Source: Alphaproteobacteria bacterium (lineage in GTDB: Bacteria > Pseudomonadota > Alphaproteobacteria > SP197). From it: a DNA stretch of 64,000 bases. Shown here in pieces: positions 6,962-16,235 of the stretch (position 1 is its first letter; the number at the start of each line of letters is the position of its first letter). The notes under the pieces are model-generated. The model was given only the letters and a program-made list of their open reading frames with translations, was not told where the DNA came from and searched no databases. The translations under genes and the position numbers were made by a program. Location of the stretch: the NCBI GenBank assembly GCA_016869675.1, contig VGDP01000005.1, positions 53,178-117,177 of the forward strand, given 5' to 3'.

Positions 6962-9861
6962 CCGGCCAGCGCCTGGAGAGCGGCGGGACGATCCGCCGCG
7001 ACCGGCCCATCGCGTTCCGCTTCGACGGCGCGACGTTCACGGGCTTCGAGGGCGACACGCTGGCCTCGGCGCTGCTGGCCAGCGGTGTTTCGGTCATGGG
7101 GCGCAGCTTCCGTTACCACCGGCCGCGCGGCCTGTGGGGCGCCTGGACCGAGGAGCCAGCGGCGCTGGTCGATCTCAGCGTCGGCGGGCGCTACGAGCCC
7201 AACGCGCGCGCCACCCTGGTGCCGCTCGAGCCGGAGCTTGAGGCGACCTCGGTCAACCGTTGGCCGGGCCTGCGCTTCGACCTGGGCGCCTTCGTCGACG
7301 TGCTACACCCGCTGTTCCCGGCGGGGTTCTACTACAAGACCTTCATGAAGCCGGGCTGGGCGACGTGGGAAGAGAGCGTGCGCGCCCGCGCCGGGCTCGG
7401 CCGCGTCAATGGCGAGGCTGGCGCGCCGACGCGGACCGCGCGCACCGCCCATTGCGACGTGCTGGTGATCGGCGGCGGCCCGGCCGGCCTGGCGGCGGCG
7501 CGGGCGGCGGCCGGCGGCGAGGCGCGCGTGATGCTGGTCGACGACCGCCCAGCGTTCGGCGGCAGCCTGCCCCTGGACGCCGCGACCATCGACGGGCACA
7601 ACGCCGAGGCATGGGCCGCGGCCGTCGCCGCCGACCTGGCCACGCGCCCCATGGTGACCCTGCTGCCGCGCACCACCGCGATCGGCTACTTCGACCACGA
7701 CCTAGTGGCGCTGGCCGAGCGCCGGCCCGACGGGCGCGAGCGGCTGTGGCGCGTGCGCGCCCGCCGCGTGGTGCTGGCGACCGGCGCGATCGAACGACCG
7801 CTCGTCTTTCCCGACAACGACCGGCCGGGGATCATGGCGGCCTCGGCGGCGCTGGGCTACGTCTGGCGCCACGGCGTCCTGCCAGGCGCGGACATCGTCG
7901 TCGTCACCAACAACGGCGGCGCGTACCAGGCCGCACGCGCGCTTGCGGCGGCGGGCGCGCGCATCAAGGCCATCGTGGACACGCGCGCGACACCGGGCGT
8001 GGTGGATGCCGTGGCCGAGGTGATTCCCGGCTCGATCGTGACGCGCACCCAAGGCCGGCTCGGCATCCATCATGTCGAGGTCGCGCCCTTGGGCGGTGGC
8101 CGCGCCCGCACCCTGGCATGCGACCTGGTCGCCGTGTCGGGCGGCTGGAACCCGTCGGTCCATCTGTTCAGCCAGTCCGGCGGCAAACTCCGTTGGGACG
8201 AGGCGATCGCCGCCTTCGTGCCCGACCGCTCGGTGCAGAACGAGCAGAGCGTCGGCGCGGCACGCGGCGTCTTCGACCTGGCGGCGTGCCTGGAGGACGG
8301 CCACGTGGCCGGGCTGGCGGCGGCCGCGGCGACGGGGCACGCGGCGCGCGACCCGGGCATGCCTCGCGCCCAGGAAGGCGCGCCCTACCGCATCGAGCCC
8401 TTCTGGTTCGTTCCCGGCACGCGACGGCGCCAGTGGATCGACCGGCTGAACGACGTGACCGTGGCCGACGTCCGGCTCGCGGCGCGCGAGAACTTCGCCT
8501 CGGTCGAGCACCTCAAGCGTTACACGACGCTGGGCATGGGGACCGACCAGGGCAAGACGTCGAACGTCAACGGCCTAGCGGTGCTGGCCGCCGCCACGGG
8601 CCGCGCGATTCCCGACGTGGGCACCACCACGTTCCGCCCGCCGACCACCCCCACCAGCTTTGCCGCGTTCACCGCGCTGAGACGTTGCGCCCTGCACGCG
8701 CCCACGCGCCGACTGCCGGCGCACCACGCGCACGCGCGCCTCGGCGCCGTGTTCGACGAGTACGGCGGCTGGCAGCGTCCCGCCTGCTACCCGCGCGCCG
8801 GCGAGGACCGCGCCGCCGCCATCCGGCGCGAGGCTGCCCACCCGCGCCGCGCGGTCGGCCTGTTCGATGCCTCGTCGCTCGGCAAGGTCGAGGTCACCGG
8901 GCCGGACGCCGCGCGCTTCCTCGATCTCATGATCTACAACGCGATCGGCAACCTGGCGCCGGGCCGCGTGCGCTACGCCCTGATGCTCAACGAGAACGGC
9001 AAGGTGTTCGACGACGGCGTCGTCGCGCGCCTGGGACCCGAACGCTTCCTGTTGTCGCCGTCGTCCAGCCACACCGCCGGCGTGGTCGCCGCCCTAGAGG
9101 AATGGCGCCAGTGCGAGTATCTGGACATGAAGGTCCGCGTCGAGGATGTCACGGCCGCGTGGGGAACGGTGGCCGTCACGGGCCCGCGCGCCCACGCCGT
9201 GCTGGACAAGCTGGAGACCGACATCGTGCCCGGACCGCACATGTCGGTGGCCGAGGGAACCGTGCTGGGCGCGTTGGGCCGCATCGCGCGGGTCAGTTAC
9301 ACCGGCGAGGCCGGGTTCGAGATCAGCGTTCCGGCGGGTCGCGCCGACGCGTTGTGGGACCACCTGCTGGCACTGGGCGAGGACGAAGGGATCGCGCCCT
9401 TCGGGCTCGAGGCCCTGATGATCCTGCGCATGGAGAAGGGCTACATCCTGATCGGCATCGACACCGACGGCAACACCGAGCCCCAGGACCTGGGCATGAC
9501 CGGCCCGCTGCGCGCCAAGACCGTCGATTTCGTCGGACGGCGTTCGCTGCTGCGCCCCGATTCCCGCCGCACGGACCGGCTGGAGCTGGTCGGCCTGGCG
9601 GTCGAGGGCGCCGAGCCGATACCCGGCGGTGCCCACGTGCTGGCGCCCGGCGGGCGCGGCGAGCGCAGCATCGGCCATGTGTCGTCGAGCGCCTTCAGCC
9701 CGAGCCTGGGCCGGCCCGTGGCGCTGGCCATGGTCGAAGGCGGCCGGGCGCGCCAGACGGCGGGCGAGCGGGTCGCGGTCTTTTCGCGCGGCACGCGGGT
9801 CATGGCGCGGATCGTGGCGCCGGCCTTCGTCGATCCCGAGGGAGCGCGGCTGCGTGACTGA
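6958..9861 (+). CDS. soxA: Sarcosine oxidase alpha subunit
   Basis: 967 residues from ATG at 6958, coupled to soxD. Domains in order: an N-terminal ferredoxin-like region (GDTLASALLASGVSVMGRSF) without the iron-sulfur cysteines; an NAD-binding Rossmann domain at about 160 (CDVLVIGGGPAGLAAARAA); and a C-terminal GcvT-like tetrahydrofolate domain from about 620 (AVGLFDASSLGKVEVTGPDA, YTGEAGFEIS, LRMEKGYILIGIDTDGNTEP). The GcvT-like half lets the enzyme transfer the released methyl group to folate as 5,10-methylene-tetrahydrofolate instead of free formaldehyde. Length is normal for SoxA. Confidence 0.93.
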   Translation: MTGQRLESGGTIRRDRPIAFRFDGATFTGFEGDTLASALLASGVSVMGRSFRYHRPRGLWGAWTEEPAALVDLSVGGRYEPNARATLVPLEPELEATSVNRWPGLRFDLGAFVDVLHPLFPAGFYYKTFMKPGWATWEESVRARAGLGRVNGEAGAPTRTARTAHCDVLVIGGGPAGLAAARAAAGGEARVMLVDDRPAFGGSLPLDAATIDGHNAEAWAAAVAADLATRPMVTLLPRTTAIGYFDHDLVALAERRPDGRERLWRVRARRVVLATGAIERPLVFPDNDRPGIMAASAALGYVWRHGVLPGADIVVVTNNGGAYQAARALAAAGARIKAIVDTRATPGVVDAVAEVIPGSIVTRTQGRLGIHHVEVAPLGGGRARTLACDLVAVSGGWNPSVHLFSQSGGKLRWDEAIAAFVPDRSVQNEQSVGAARGVFDLAACLEDGHVAGLAAAAATGHAARDPGMPRAQEGAPYRIEPFWFVPGTRRRQWIDRLNDVTVADVRLAARENFASVEHLKRYTTLGMGTDQGKTSNVNGLAVLAAATGRAIPDVGTTTFRPPTTPTSFAAFTALRRCALHAPTRRLPAHHAHARLGAVFDEYGGWQRPACYPRAGEDRAAAIRREAAHPRRAVGLFDASSLGKVEVTGPDAARFLDLMIYNAIGNLAPGRVRYALMLNENGKVFDDGVVARLGPERFLLSPSSSHTAGVVAALEEWRQCEYLDMKVRVEDVTAAWGTVAVTGPRAHAVLDKLETDIVPGPHMSVAEGTVLGALGRIARVSYTGEAGFEISVPAGRADALWDHLLALGEDEGIAPFGLEALMILRMEKGYILIGIDTDGNTEPQDLGMTGPLRAKTVDFVGRRSLLRPDSRRTDRLELVGLAVEGAEPIPGGAHVLAPGGRGERSIGHVSSSAFSPSLGRPVALAMVEGGRARQTAGERVAVFSRGTRVMARIVAPAFVDPEGARLRD

Positions 9862-10405
9862 GCTGGCCCGCATCCCGGCGCTCGACGCCGCGCCCATCGC
9901 GTTCGTCGGCGTGACGGTCGCCGTCGTCGATCTGGCGGGTCAGGTGATCCTGCGCGGCGACGGCGCGGCGATCGACCCGGCGGCGCGGGAGGTGTTGGGC
10001 GTCCCCTTGCCGCTTGTCCCGTGCACGCGCGCGGGAGCGGCCGGCGTCGACGTCGTATGGCTGCGCCCCGACCGCTGGCTGGTGGCGGCCGCCGCGCACC
10101 CCGGTGGCGCCCTGTCGCGCGCCTTCGCCGAGCGGCTGGCGCCCAGCGCCGCCGACGCCCACGACGCGAGCGACGGCCTGACCGTGATCGACGCGACGGG
10201 GCCGGAGGCGACCGCGTTGCTGGCGGCGTCGTGCAACCTGGACCTGCACCCGCGCGCCTTCGGCGCCGAGCGCGCGGTCACCACCCTGGTGGGCGGCGTC
10301 GACGCGGTGCTCTATCGGCGGGACGGCGGCTTCCGCCTGCACGTGGCGCGCCCCCTCACCCATCATCTGTGGGACTGGCTGGGCGCGGCGGCCCGCGACC
10401 TGTAG
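9854..10405 (+). CDS. soxG: Sarcosine oxidase gamma subunit
   Basis: 183 residues from GTG at 9854, overlapping the soxA stop by 8 bases. SoxG is related to the GcvT folate-binding fold and helps hold the heterotetramer. Visible features are WLRPDRWLVAA in the middle and GLTVIDATGPEATALLAAS followed by a region resembling the sarcosine oxidase gamma family (CNLDLHPRAF, AERAVTTLVGGVDAVLYR). The call rests as much on the soxBDA neighbours as on sequence, since gamma subunits diverge strongly. Confidence 0.88.
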   Translation: MTELARIPALDAAPIAFVGVTVAVVDLAGQVILRGDGAAIDPAAREVLGVPLPLVPCTRAGAAGVDVVWLRPDRWLVAAAAHPGGALSRAFAERLAPSAADAHDASDGLTVIDATGPEATALLAASCNLDLHPRAFGAERAVTTLVGGVDAVLYRRDGGFRLHVARPLTHHLWDWLGAAARDL

Positions 10406-10418
10406 CACCGGGGGAGCG

Positions 10419-11759
10419 ATGGACATCAAGGACATCGACGAGCTGATCCAGGCGCACGGGATCCGCACCGTCATCGTCGCGGGCGTCGACCCCTATGGCA
10501 TCCTGCGCGGCAAGCGCATGACGGTGCGCCACTTCCGTGACGCGGTGGACGCGGGCGTCTTCTTCGCGTCGTTCTTCTTCGCCTCGAACACCATCGACGA
10601 GGTGATCCCCGGGCCGAAGATCACCGGCTTCGAGACCGGCATCCCGGACATCAAGGGCGTCATCGATCTGGACTCGTTCCGCCTGGCGACCTGGGAGCCG
10701 GCCACCGCCATGGCCATGCTCGACTGGCGGCTGGCCGACGGCACGCCGACCCGGCTGTGCCCGCGCAGCGAGCTGAAGCACCACGTGGCGCGCGCCCGCG
10801 CGCTGGGGCTAGACCCGTCGTTCGCGCTGGAGCTGGAGTTCTACCTGCTGCCCACGCCGATCGAGGCGCTGCGCAAGGGCGCGTGGCACACGCTGGAGCC
10901 GGCGTCGCGGCACTTCCACACGTACTCGATCTACGAGGGCGCGTTCTGGGAGCCGGTGGTCGCCGAGATCCGCGGCCATTTCGACGAGCACGTGGAATCG
11001 TGCCTGCCGGAGTGGGGGCCGGGCCAGTTCGAGATCAACCTGCGCCACGACGACGCGGTGCGCATGGCCGACACCGCAGCGATCTTCAAGACCGCCGTGC
11101 GCCAGATCGCCGCGCGCAAGGGCCTCGCGTGCACGTTCATGGCGAAGTGGAACGAAAACTACAGCGGCTCCTCGGGCCATGTGCATCAGAGCCTGTGGAC
11201 CAAGGACCGGACCAACGCGTTCTTCGACGCGGGCGCGCCGGACCGCATGACCGACACGTTCCGCCACTACTTGGCCGGCCAGATGGATGTGTTCCGCCCG
11301 ACCGCCCTGTTCCTGGCGCCCACCGTGAACTCGTACAAGCGGCTGCAGCCGGACACCCTGGCCGGGTTCAACAACGCCTGGGGCATTGACAACCGCACGG
11401 GCTCGTTCCGCGCAATCACGCTGGATGCCAGGAAGTGCCGGCTGGAAAGCCGGCTGCCCGGCGCCGACATCAACCCCTACGTGGCGTTCGCGGCATTGCT
11501 GTCGTCGGGCCTGCGCGGCATCGAACGCCGCCTGCCGCTGGCGCCGGCGTGCGTCGGCAACGCCTACGCGAGCGGCGCCGAGATAGCACCCCGGTCGCTG
11601 GCCGAGGCCGTCGCCGCGACGCAAGCGTGCGCCGCGATCGGCGAGGTGCTGTACCCCGAGCTGGTCGACAACCTGGTCTTCCTGGCGCGCCACGAGGTGG
11701 CCGAATTCAACCGCAAGGTCACGGACTTGGAGCTTTCGCGCTACTTCGAGATGGTGTGA
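10419..11759 (+). CDS. Glutamine-synthetase-family ligase
   Basis: 446 residues, 13 bases after soxG, with GGGGGAGCG before the ATG. N-terminal beta-grasp domain (VDPYGILRGKRMTVRHF), then the catalytic domain: ALELEFYLL (metal-binding Glu), FEINLRHDDA, FMAKWNENYSGSSGHVHQSL (ATP/metal His) and NRTGSFRAI with the substrate-binding Arg. Members of this branch ligate glutamate to amines (gamma-glutamylputrescine, gamma-glutamylmethylamide and similar) rather than making glutamine for the cell. Next to soxBDAG, activation or recycling of an amine is plausible. No glutamate-synthase-like mgsABC genes are present, so a complete N-methylglutamate pathway is not encoded here. Confidence 0.82.
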   Translation: MDIKDIDELIQAHGIRTVIVAGVDPYGILRGKRMTVRHFRDAVDAGVFFASFFFASNTIDEVIPGPKITGFETGIPDIKGVIDLDSFRLATWEPATAMAMLDWRLADGTPTRLCPRSELKHHVARARALGLDPSFALELEFYLLPTPIEALRKGAWHTLEPASRHFHTYSIYEGAFWEPVVAEIRGHFDEHVESCLPEWGPGQFEINLRHDDAVRMADTAAIFKTAVRQIAARKGLACTFMAKWNENYSGSSGHVHQSLWTKDRTNAFFDAGAPDRMTDTFRHYLAGQMDVFRPTALFLAPTVNSYKRLQPDTLAGFNNAWGIDNRTGSFRAITLDARKCRLESRLPGADINPYVAFAALLSSGLRGIERRLPLAPACVGNAYASGAEIAPRSLAEAVAATQACAAIGEVLYPELVDNLVFLARHEVAEFNRKVTDLELSRYFEMV

Positions 11760-11790
11760 CGGTATACTGGCCCGAGCGAAGGAGGCGCGC

Positions 11791-12849
11791 ATGGCCAAGC
11801 CACAACGGGACGACGTGTTCGGATCCTCGGCCGACCTGAGCGCCAAGCGCGTGGCGATCGAGGACATCCCGGTCATCGACGTGGGCCGGCTGGGTTCGGG
11901 CGACGCGGCCACCGAGCGCGCCATCGCCGACGCCATCGGCGCCGCGTGCCGGGGTTCCGGCTTCTTCTACGTCAAGAACCATGGCATCGCGCCGGCCCTG
12001 ACCGAGCGCCTGGTGGCCGAGACGGCGGCCTTCTTCGACCTGCCGCTCGCGACCAAGCTGAAGTACGACATCGACAAGATCCAGCGCCACCGCGGCTACG
12101 TGCCTTACGGCGGGCTCTACGCCGACCCGACGGCCAAGCCCGACGTGCAGGAGGCCTACGAGGTCAGCCTGGAGCTGCCCGCCGACGATCCGGACTACCG
12201 GGCGGGCAACATCATGTACGGACCCAACGTGTGGCCCGACGAACTGCCTGGCTTCCGCCCGGGCGTTTACGCTTACTACGAGGCGGCGCTGGCCCTGGGG
12301 CGCCGGCTGTTCCGCGCCTTAGAAATGACGCTGGGCCTGCCCGCCGGCTGGTTCGACGACAAGATCGACAAGCCCATGGGACAGCTTCGGCTGATCCACA
12401 GCCCGCCGCAGGCGGGGCGCGTCGACGCCGAGATCGGCATCGGCATCGGCGCCCACACCGACTACGAGTGCTTCACGTTGCTGCTGCAGACCGAGCACGG
12501 GTTGCAGGTGAAGAACGCGACCGGCGAGTGGATCGAGGCGCCGCCGATCCCCGGCACGCTGGTCATCAACATCGGCGACATGCTGATGCGCTGGACCAAC
12601 GGCGAGTTCGCCTCGACGCCGCATCGGGTGATCAACCGGTCGGGCCGCAAGCGCTACTCGTTCCCGCTGTTCTTCGGCGCCAACCACACGACGGTGGCGC
12701 GCTGCCTGCCGGCGTTCTGCTCGGCCGGGCGGCCGGCGAAGTACCCACCGACCCGCTGTGGCTGGTGGACCGAGGCGATGATCACCGACGTCTACGAGTA
12801 CCGCAGGGCGCACCGTGGCACGGTGCCCGGCGCCGAGCTGGCGGAGTAG
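11791..12849 (+). CDS. Isopenicillin N synthase-family 2-oxoglutarate/Fe(II) dioxygenase
   Basis: 352 residues with a strong ribosome site (GAAGGAGG) before ATG 11791. N-terminal DIOX_N region: IPVIDVGRLG and GSGFFYVKNHGI. Double-stranded beta-helix core: GAHTDYECFTLLLQ gives the HxD iron pair, FASTPHRVINRSGRKRYSFP gives the distal His and the 2-oxoglutarate-binding R-x-S-type segment. The substrate is unknown. It sits between the glutamine-synthetase-like ligase and the alcohol dehydrogenase in the same direction, so it probably acts in the same amine-related pathway. Confidence 0.85.
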   Translation: MAKPQRDDVFGSSADLSAKRVAIEDIPVIDVGRLGSGDAATERAIADAIGAACRGSGFFYVKNHGIAPALTERLVAETAAFFDLPLATKLKYDIDKIQRHRGYVPYGGLYADPTAKPDVQEAYEVSLELPADDPDYRAGNIMYGPNVWPDELPGFRPGVYAYYEAALALGRRLFRALEMTLGLPAGWFDDKIDKPMGQLRLIHSPPQAGRVDAEIGIGIGAHTDYECFTLLLQTEHGLQVKNATGEWIEAPPIPGTLVINIGDMLMRWTNGEFASTPHRVINRSGRKRYSFPLFFGANHTTVARCLPAFCSAGRPAKYPPTRCGWWTEAMITDVYEYRRAHRGTVPGAELAE

Positions 12850-12853
12850 CGCG

Positions 12854-13939
12854 ATGAAGGCGGCGATCCTGCACGCGGTGAAGCAGCCCCTGGTCATCGA
12901 GGACGTGCGCATCGACAAGCCGCGCTCGCACGAGGTGCTGGTGCGCACCGCCGCCGTGGGCGTGTGCCACAGCGACCTGCACTACATCGAGGGCCTTTAC
13001 CCGGCGAAGCTGCCGACGATCCTTGGGCACGAGTCCGCCGGCGTCGTCGAGCAGGTGGGATCCGAGGTGCGCTACGTGAAGCCGGGCGACCACGTCATCA
13101 CGTGCCTGTCGGTCTTCTGCGGCCACTGCGAGTTCTGCACCACGGGCCGGCCGTTCAGCTGCGAGAACCCGGAGACCGGGCGCGCCGAGGGCGAGACGCC
13201 CCGGCTCGCCCGCACCAAGGGGCCGGTCGAGCAGTTCTACAACCTCTCGTCGTTCGCCGAGCGGATGCTGATCCACGAGCACGCGCTGGTGAAGATCCGG
13301 CCCGACATGCCGTTGGACCGCGCCGCCCTGATCGGCTGCGCCGTGACCACCGGGTTCGGCGCCGTGATCAACACGGCCAAGGTCGAGGTCGGCTCGACGG
13401 TCGCCGTGATCGGCTGCGGCGGCGTCGGGCTCTCCGCGATCAACGGCGCCGCGATCGCCGGCGCCGGGCGCATCATCGCCATCGACATCAAGGGCTCGAA
13501 GCTGAACCTGGCGCGCCACTTCGGCGCGACCGACGTGGTCGACGCCTCGACGTGCGATCCGGTCGCCGCGGTCAAGGACCTGACCGGCGGCGGCATCGCC
13601 TACGCCTTCGAGGCGCTGGGCCTCAAGAAAACCGCCGAGCAGGCGTTCCGCATGCTGCGCACGTCGGGCATGGCCACCATCATCGGCATGGTGCCCAAGG
13701 GCCAGATGATCGAGATCGAGGCGGCCGACCTGCTCTACGACAAGAAGCTGGTCGGCTCGAACATGGGCTCGAACCGCTTCCGCGTCGACATGCCGCGGTT
13801 CGTCGATTTCTACCTGGACGGCAAGCTCAAGCTCGACGATATGATCGCGCGCCGCATCAGGCTCGACCAGATCAACGAGGCGTTCGACGAGATGAAGCGC
13901 GGCGACGTCGCCCGCAGCGTCATCGTGTTCGACGCCTAG
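12854..13939 (+). CDS. Zinc-dependent alcohol dehydrogenase (class III-like)
   Basis: 361 residues from ATG at 12854, just after the dioxygenase stop. MDR family: catalytic zinc site CHSDLHYIEG near residue 38 and GHESAGVV near 60; structural zinc site CGHCEFCTTGRPFSC near 92-106; NAD Rossmann motif VIGCGGVGLSAINGA near 174. The pattern resembles formaldehyde or aryl-alcohol dehydrogenases of this class. Downstream of a sarcosine oxidase operon, oxidation of an aldehyde or alcohol product, possibly formaldehyde as its thiol adduct, is a reasonable guess but not shown. It ends 6 bases from a convergent gene. Confidence 0.88.
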   Translation: MKAAILHAVKQPLVIEDVRIDKPRSHEVLVRTAAVGVCHSDLHYIEGLYPAKLPTILGHESAGVVEQVGSEVRYVKPGDHVITCLSVFCGHCEFCTTGRPFSCENPETGRAEGETPRLARTKGPVEQFYNLSSFAERMLIHEHALVKIRPDMPLDRAALIGCAVTTGFGAVINTAKVEVGSTVAVIGCGGVGLSAINGAAIAGAGRIIAIDIKGSKLNLARHFGATDVVDASTCDPVAAVKDLTGGGIAYAFEALGLKKTAEQAFRMLRTSGMATIIGMVPKGQMIEIEAADLLYDKKLVGSNMGSNRFRVDMPRFVDFYLDGKLKLDDMIARRIRLDQINEAFDEMKRGDVARSVIVFDA

Positions 13940-13945
13940 GCCCGC

Positions 13946-14857
13946 TCAGGCCTCGGCGGATGGCTCCACCTGGTAGCGCGGGCGGGGCCGAACGGCGGCG
14001 TCGGCGACCTTGAGCCGCAGCACCGCACGGTCGACCGTCAAGAGATCGTCGCCTAGCCGCCCCTGCCCGTCCCCGGCCGTGCCGTTCAGGACCTCCATGG
14101 GATCCTGGTGGTCGACGAACCCCAGATTGACCCCGCCCAGCGTATAGCCCATCAGCTCCTGGACTTGGCGCGGCAGGCGACGCGCCTGTTCGGGCGGCAC
14201 CGCCATGTACTGGTTCTCCTCCTGGCGCAGCCAGCCGAGCGCGTATTGCAGCGCGACGCCCGTGCGCGCCGCGTTGGCGCGGTTAGCGCCGGCGCCGTGA
14301 TAGACGTTGCCGATGTAGAGCAGCACCGAGCCCGCCGGCATCACCGCGCGCACTACCTCGCCGGGGCGCGGCTCACGCCCGTCTTCCCAGCGATGGCTGC
14401 CGGGCACCAGCAGCGTCGCGCCGTTCTCGGCGGTGAAGTCGCTGACCGCCCACATGGTCGCCAGGATCAGGGGCGGCGCCGGGTTCATGAACGGGTAGAG
14501 GCTGGTGTCGCGATGAAGCACCTGAGTTTTTTCGCCGGGCTCCAGGTGCATGACGCCGGTGTAGTTGACCTGGTAGCGCACGCAGTAGGGGCGCAGCACG
14601 TGGTCCGCCACCGCCAGCACCAGCGGGTGCGCGACCATGGCGTGCGTCGTCGGGCAACGGCCGAGCAGCGCGCCGAACCGCTTGGTCCTGGTACCCATGA
14701 ACGCCTCGTCGCTGCCGCCGCGCCGCTCGATCCACGGCGCGAGTTCGCAGCGTAGCGACGCGAGCTCCGCCGGGGGCAAGAGGTCGCGCACGATGGCGTA
14801 GCCATCGACCGCCACGGCCTGGGCGACGATCGCGGGGTCGGTCGTGGGCTCGAACAT
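13946..14857 (-). CDS. Phytanoyl-CoA dioxygenase (PhyH) family protein
   Basis: 303 residues from ATG at 14857. It is a 2-oxoglutarate/Fe(II) hydroxylase of the PhyH family: N-terminal GYAIVRDLLPPAELASLR, iron pair VLHRDTSLYPF (HxD), VPGSHRWEDG, and distal ligand region NVYHGAGANRANAARTGVAL with the His and an Arg for 2-oxoglutarate. Bacterial members hydroxylate very varied substrates, for example ectoine or small amines, so the substrate cannot be named. It is convergent with the alcohol dehydrogenase. Confidence 0.85.
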   Translation of the reverse strand: MFEPTTDPAIVAQAVAVDGYAIVRDLLPPAELASLRCELAPWIERRGGSDEAFMGTRTKRFGALLGRCPTTHAMVAHPLVLAVADHVLRPYCVRYQVNYTGVMHLEPGEKTQVLHRDTSLYPFMNPAPPLILATMWAVSDFTAENGATLLVPGSHRWEDGREPRPGEVVRAVMPAGSVLLYIGNVYHGAGANRANAARTGVALQYALGWLRQEENQYMAVPPEQARRLPRQVQELMGYTLGGVNLGFVDHQDPMEVLNGTAGDGQGRLGDDLLTVDRAVLRLKVADAAVRPRPRYQVEPSAEA

Positions 14858-15038
14858 GGGCGTCTCCAGCGTTCTTCCGACGGTATACCCGCGGGCGCCG
14901 CGGCGGAATCCCGTTTCATGGCCGATCGTTCATGTTCCCGTCATGGGCACGACAGCCGTGGGGTCGTTGTCGTCGGCAGGAGGCGGCCCGCGGCCCCCTG
15001 CCCCGGCCGGCTCCGCCAACCCAGAGAGGAGACGAACC

Positions 15039-15287
15039 ATGCTGAGACTCCTGATCCCGGCCGTGGGCCTGACGATCCTGGTCGGCGCACACACAGCCCT
15101 GGCCGCCGAGGCGGTGGGCACCGTGCTGAGCGTGGACCAGGCCGCCGGCGTGATCACGCTGGACGACGGCACGGTGTTCCACGCCGACGACGGGGTGGAC
15201 CTGTCGGGGCTGGAGCCGGGGACGAAGGTCGTGCTGACCTACGAGCCCGTCGACGGCGCGAACATCGTCAGCGACGTCGCCATGTAG
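15039..15287 (+). CDS. DUF1344 family small exported protein
   Basis: 82 residues from ATG at 15039, with AGAGGAGA before the start. An N-terminal signal peptide (LLIPAVGLTILVGAHTALA) is followed by a single small domain, AEAVGTVLSVDQAAGVITLD, typical of DUF1344, a family frequent in alphaproteobacteria and without known function. It is likely periplasmic. It stands alone between two minus-strand PhyH genes and ends at a strong hairpin. Confidence 0.82.
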   Translation: MLRLLIPAVGLTILVGAHTALAAEAVGTVLSVDQAAGVITLDDGTVFHADDGVDLSGLEPGTKVVLTYEPVDGANIVSDVAM

Positions 15288-15301
15288 GCGGTCAACATCT
15301 C

Positions 15302-15326
15302 GGAGGCGGGGCCAAGCCCCGCCTCC
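15302..15326. terminator. Perfect 11-bp hairpin between convergent genes
   Basis: GGAGGCGGGGC at 15302-15312 pairs perfectly with GCCCCGCCTCC at 15316-15326 around a CAA loop. It lies 15 bases past the DUF1344 stop and 21 bases past the stop of the convergent PhyH gene. It can fold on either strand, so a bidirectional terminator is likely, though there is no U-tract. Confidence 0.7.
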
Positions 15327-15347
15327 AACCCGGCGGCAAGGCGCGCG

Positions 15348-16226
15348 TCAGGCCGCCTTGGCGGCGGAGCCACGGCGCACGTAGTCGTCGATCCAGGGGG
15401 AGCGCCGGCCGTCCTCGGTCCACAGGATCGGAAAATAGTCACCGTCCATCACGTCGCTGCCGAAATGCCGGTACTTGCCGTACCAGCGCCCGGTTCCCTG
15501 GCCGATCTTGTCCAGGTTGAAGCGCGCCTCGGACGACAGGCAGTGGCTGACCAGGCTGCGGCGCGGCCGCGTCCCCCGGTTGGGGCCCGAGCCGTGCCAG
15601 GTCCAGCCGTGGTGGAACGAGCCGCCGCCCTTGGGCACGACCACGGACACGATCTCGGGTGTCTTGCCGATGGAGGCCGCGGCCTCGCGCAGGCCTTCGC
15701 GGTAGTCCTCGGGCGCGTGGAACTGCTTGGCCATGGGGAAGGCGCCCCACGTGTGCGAGCCGCGCACCAGTTCCATGGTGCCGCCCTCGGCGGTGGTGTC
15801 GTCGAGCGCGATCCAGCAGCTCAGCATCTCCTGGGGCGTCAGCCACTGCAGGTAGCTGCAATCCTGGTGGAACCCGATCGACTTGGCCCCGGGCGGCTTC
15901 CACAGCACGTTGTCCACCTGGATGCGCGCGCCCGGCCAACCGGCCAGCCGCGCGCAGGCGCGGCCGACGTCGGCGCGCAGCGCGACACTGGCGATCGTGA
16001 AGTCGCCCTTCCAGCCGTTGCAGATCTGGCGCGGGCGATCGGTGGAATCGCGACCTTCGCGCCAGTTCCACTCGTCGGGCTCGATGCCGGTCTCGAATTC
16101 GCCACGGAACATCGGCTCGTAGCGCGCGGCGACGCGATCGGCCTCCTCGGGCGCGATCAGACGATCGACGATCAGGAACCCGTCGCGGCGGAACGTGGCG
16201 ATCTGTTCGGCGCTGAGTTCGATCAT
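15348..16226 (-). CDS. Phytanoyl-CoA dioxygenase (PhyH) family protein
   Basis: 292 residues from ATG at 16226. PhyH-type 2-oxoglutarate/Fe(II) oxygenase: N-terminal FRRDGFLIVDRLIAPEEADR, iron pair GFHQDCSYLQW (HxD), ALDDTTAEGGTMELVRGSHT, and distal His region FHHGWTWHGSGPNRGTRPR. It is the last gene of the glutamine-synthetase/importer operon (9 bases after the preceding gene) and is not closely similar to the other PhyH gene nearby. Substrate unknown. Confidence 0.85.
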   Translation of the reverse strand: MIELSAEQIATFRRDGFLIVDRLIAPEEADRVAARYEPMFRGEFETGIEPDEWNWREGRDSTDRPRQICNGWKGDFTIASVALRADVGRACARLAGWPGARIQVDNVLWKPPGAKSIGFHQDCSYLQWLTPQEMLSCWIALDDTTAEGGTMELVRGSHTWGAFPMAKQFHAPEDYREGLREAAASIGKTPEIVSVVVPKGGGSFHHGWTWHGSGPNRGTRPRRSLVSHCLSSEARFNLDKIGQGTGRWYGKYRHFGSDVMDGDYFPILWTEDGRRSPWIDDYVRRGSAAKAA

Positions 16227-16235
16227 GATGGTCCC

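Noticed and set aside
10419..11759. Complete N-methylglutamate pathway for methylamine
   Set aside because: The sarcosine-oxidase-like subunits and a ligase are present, but no mgsABC genes follow or precede them.
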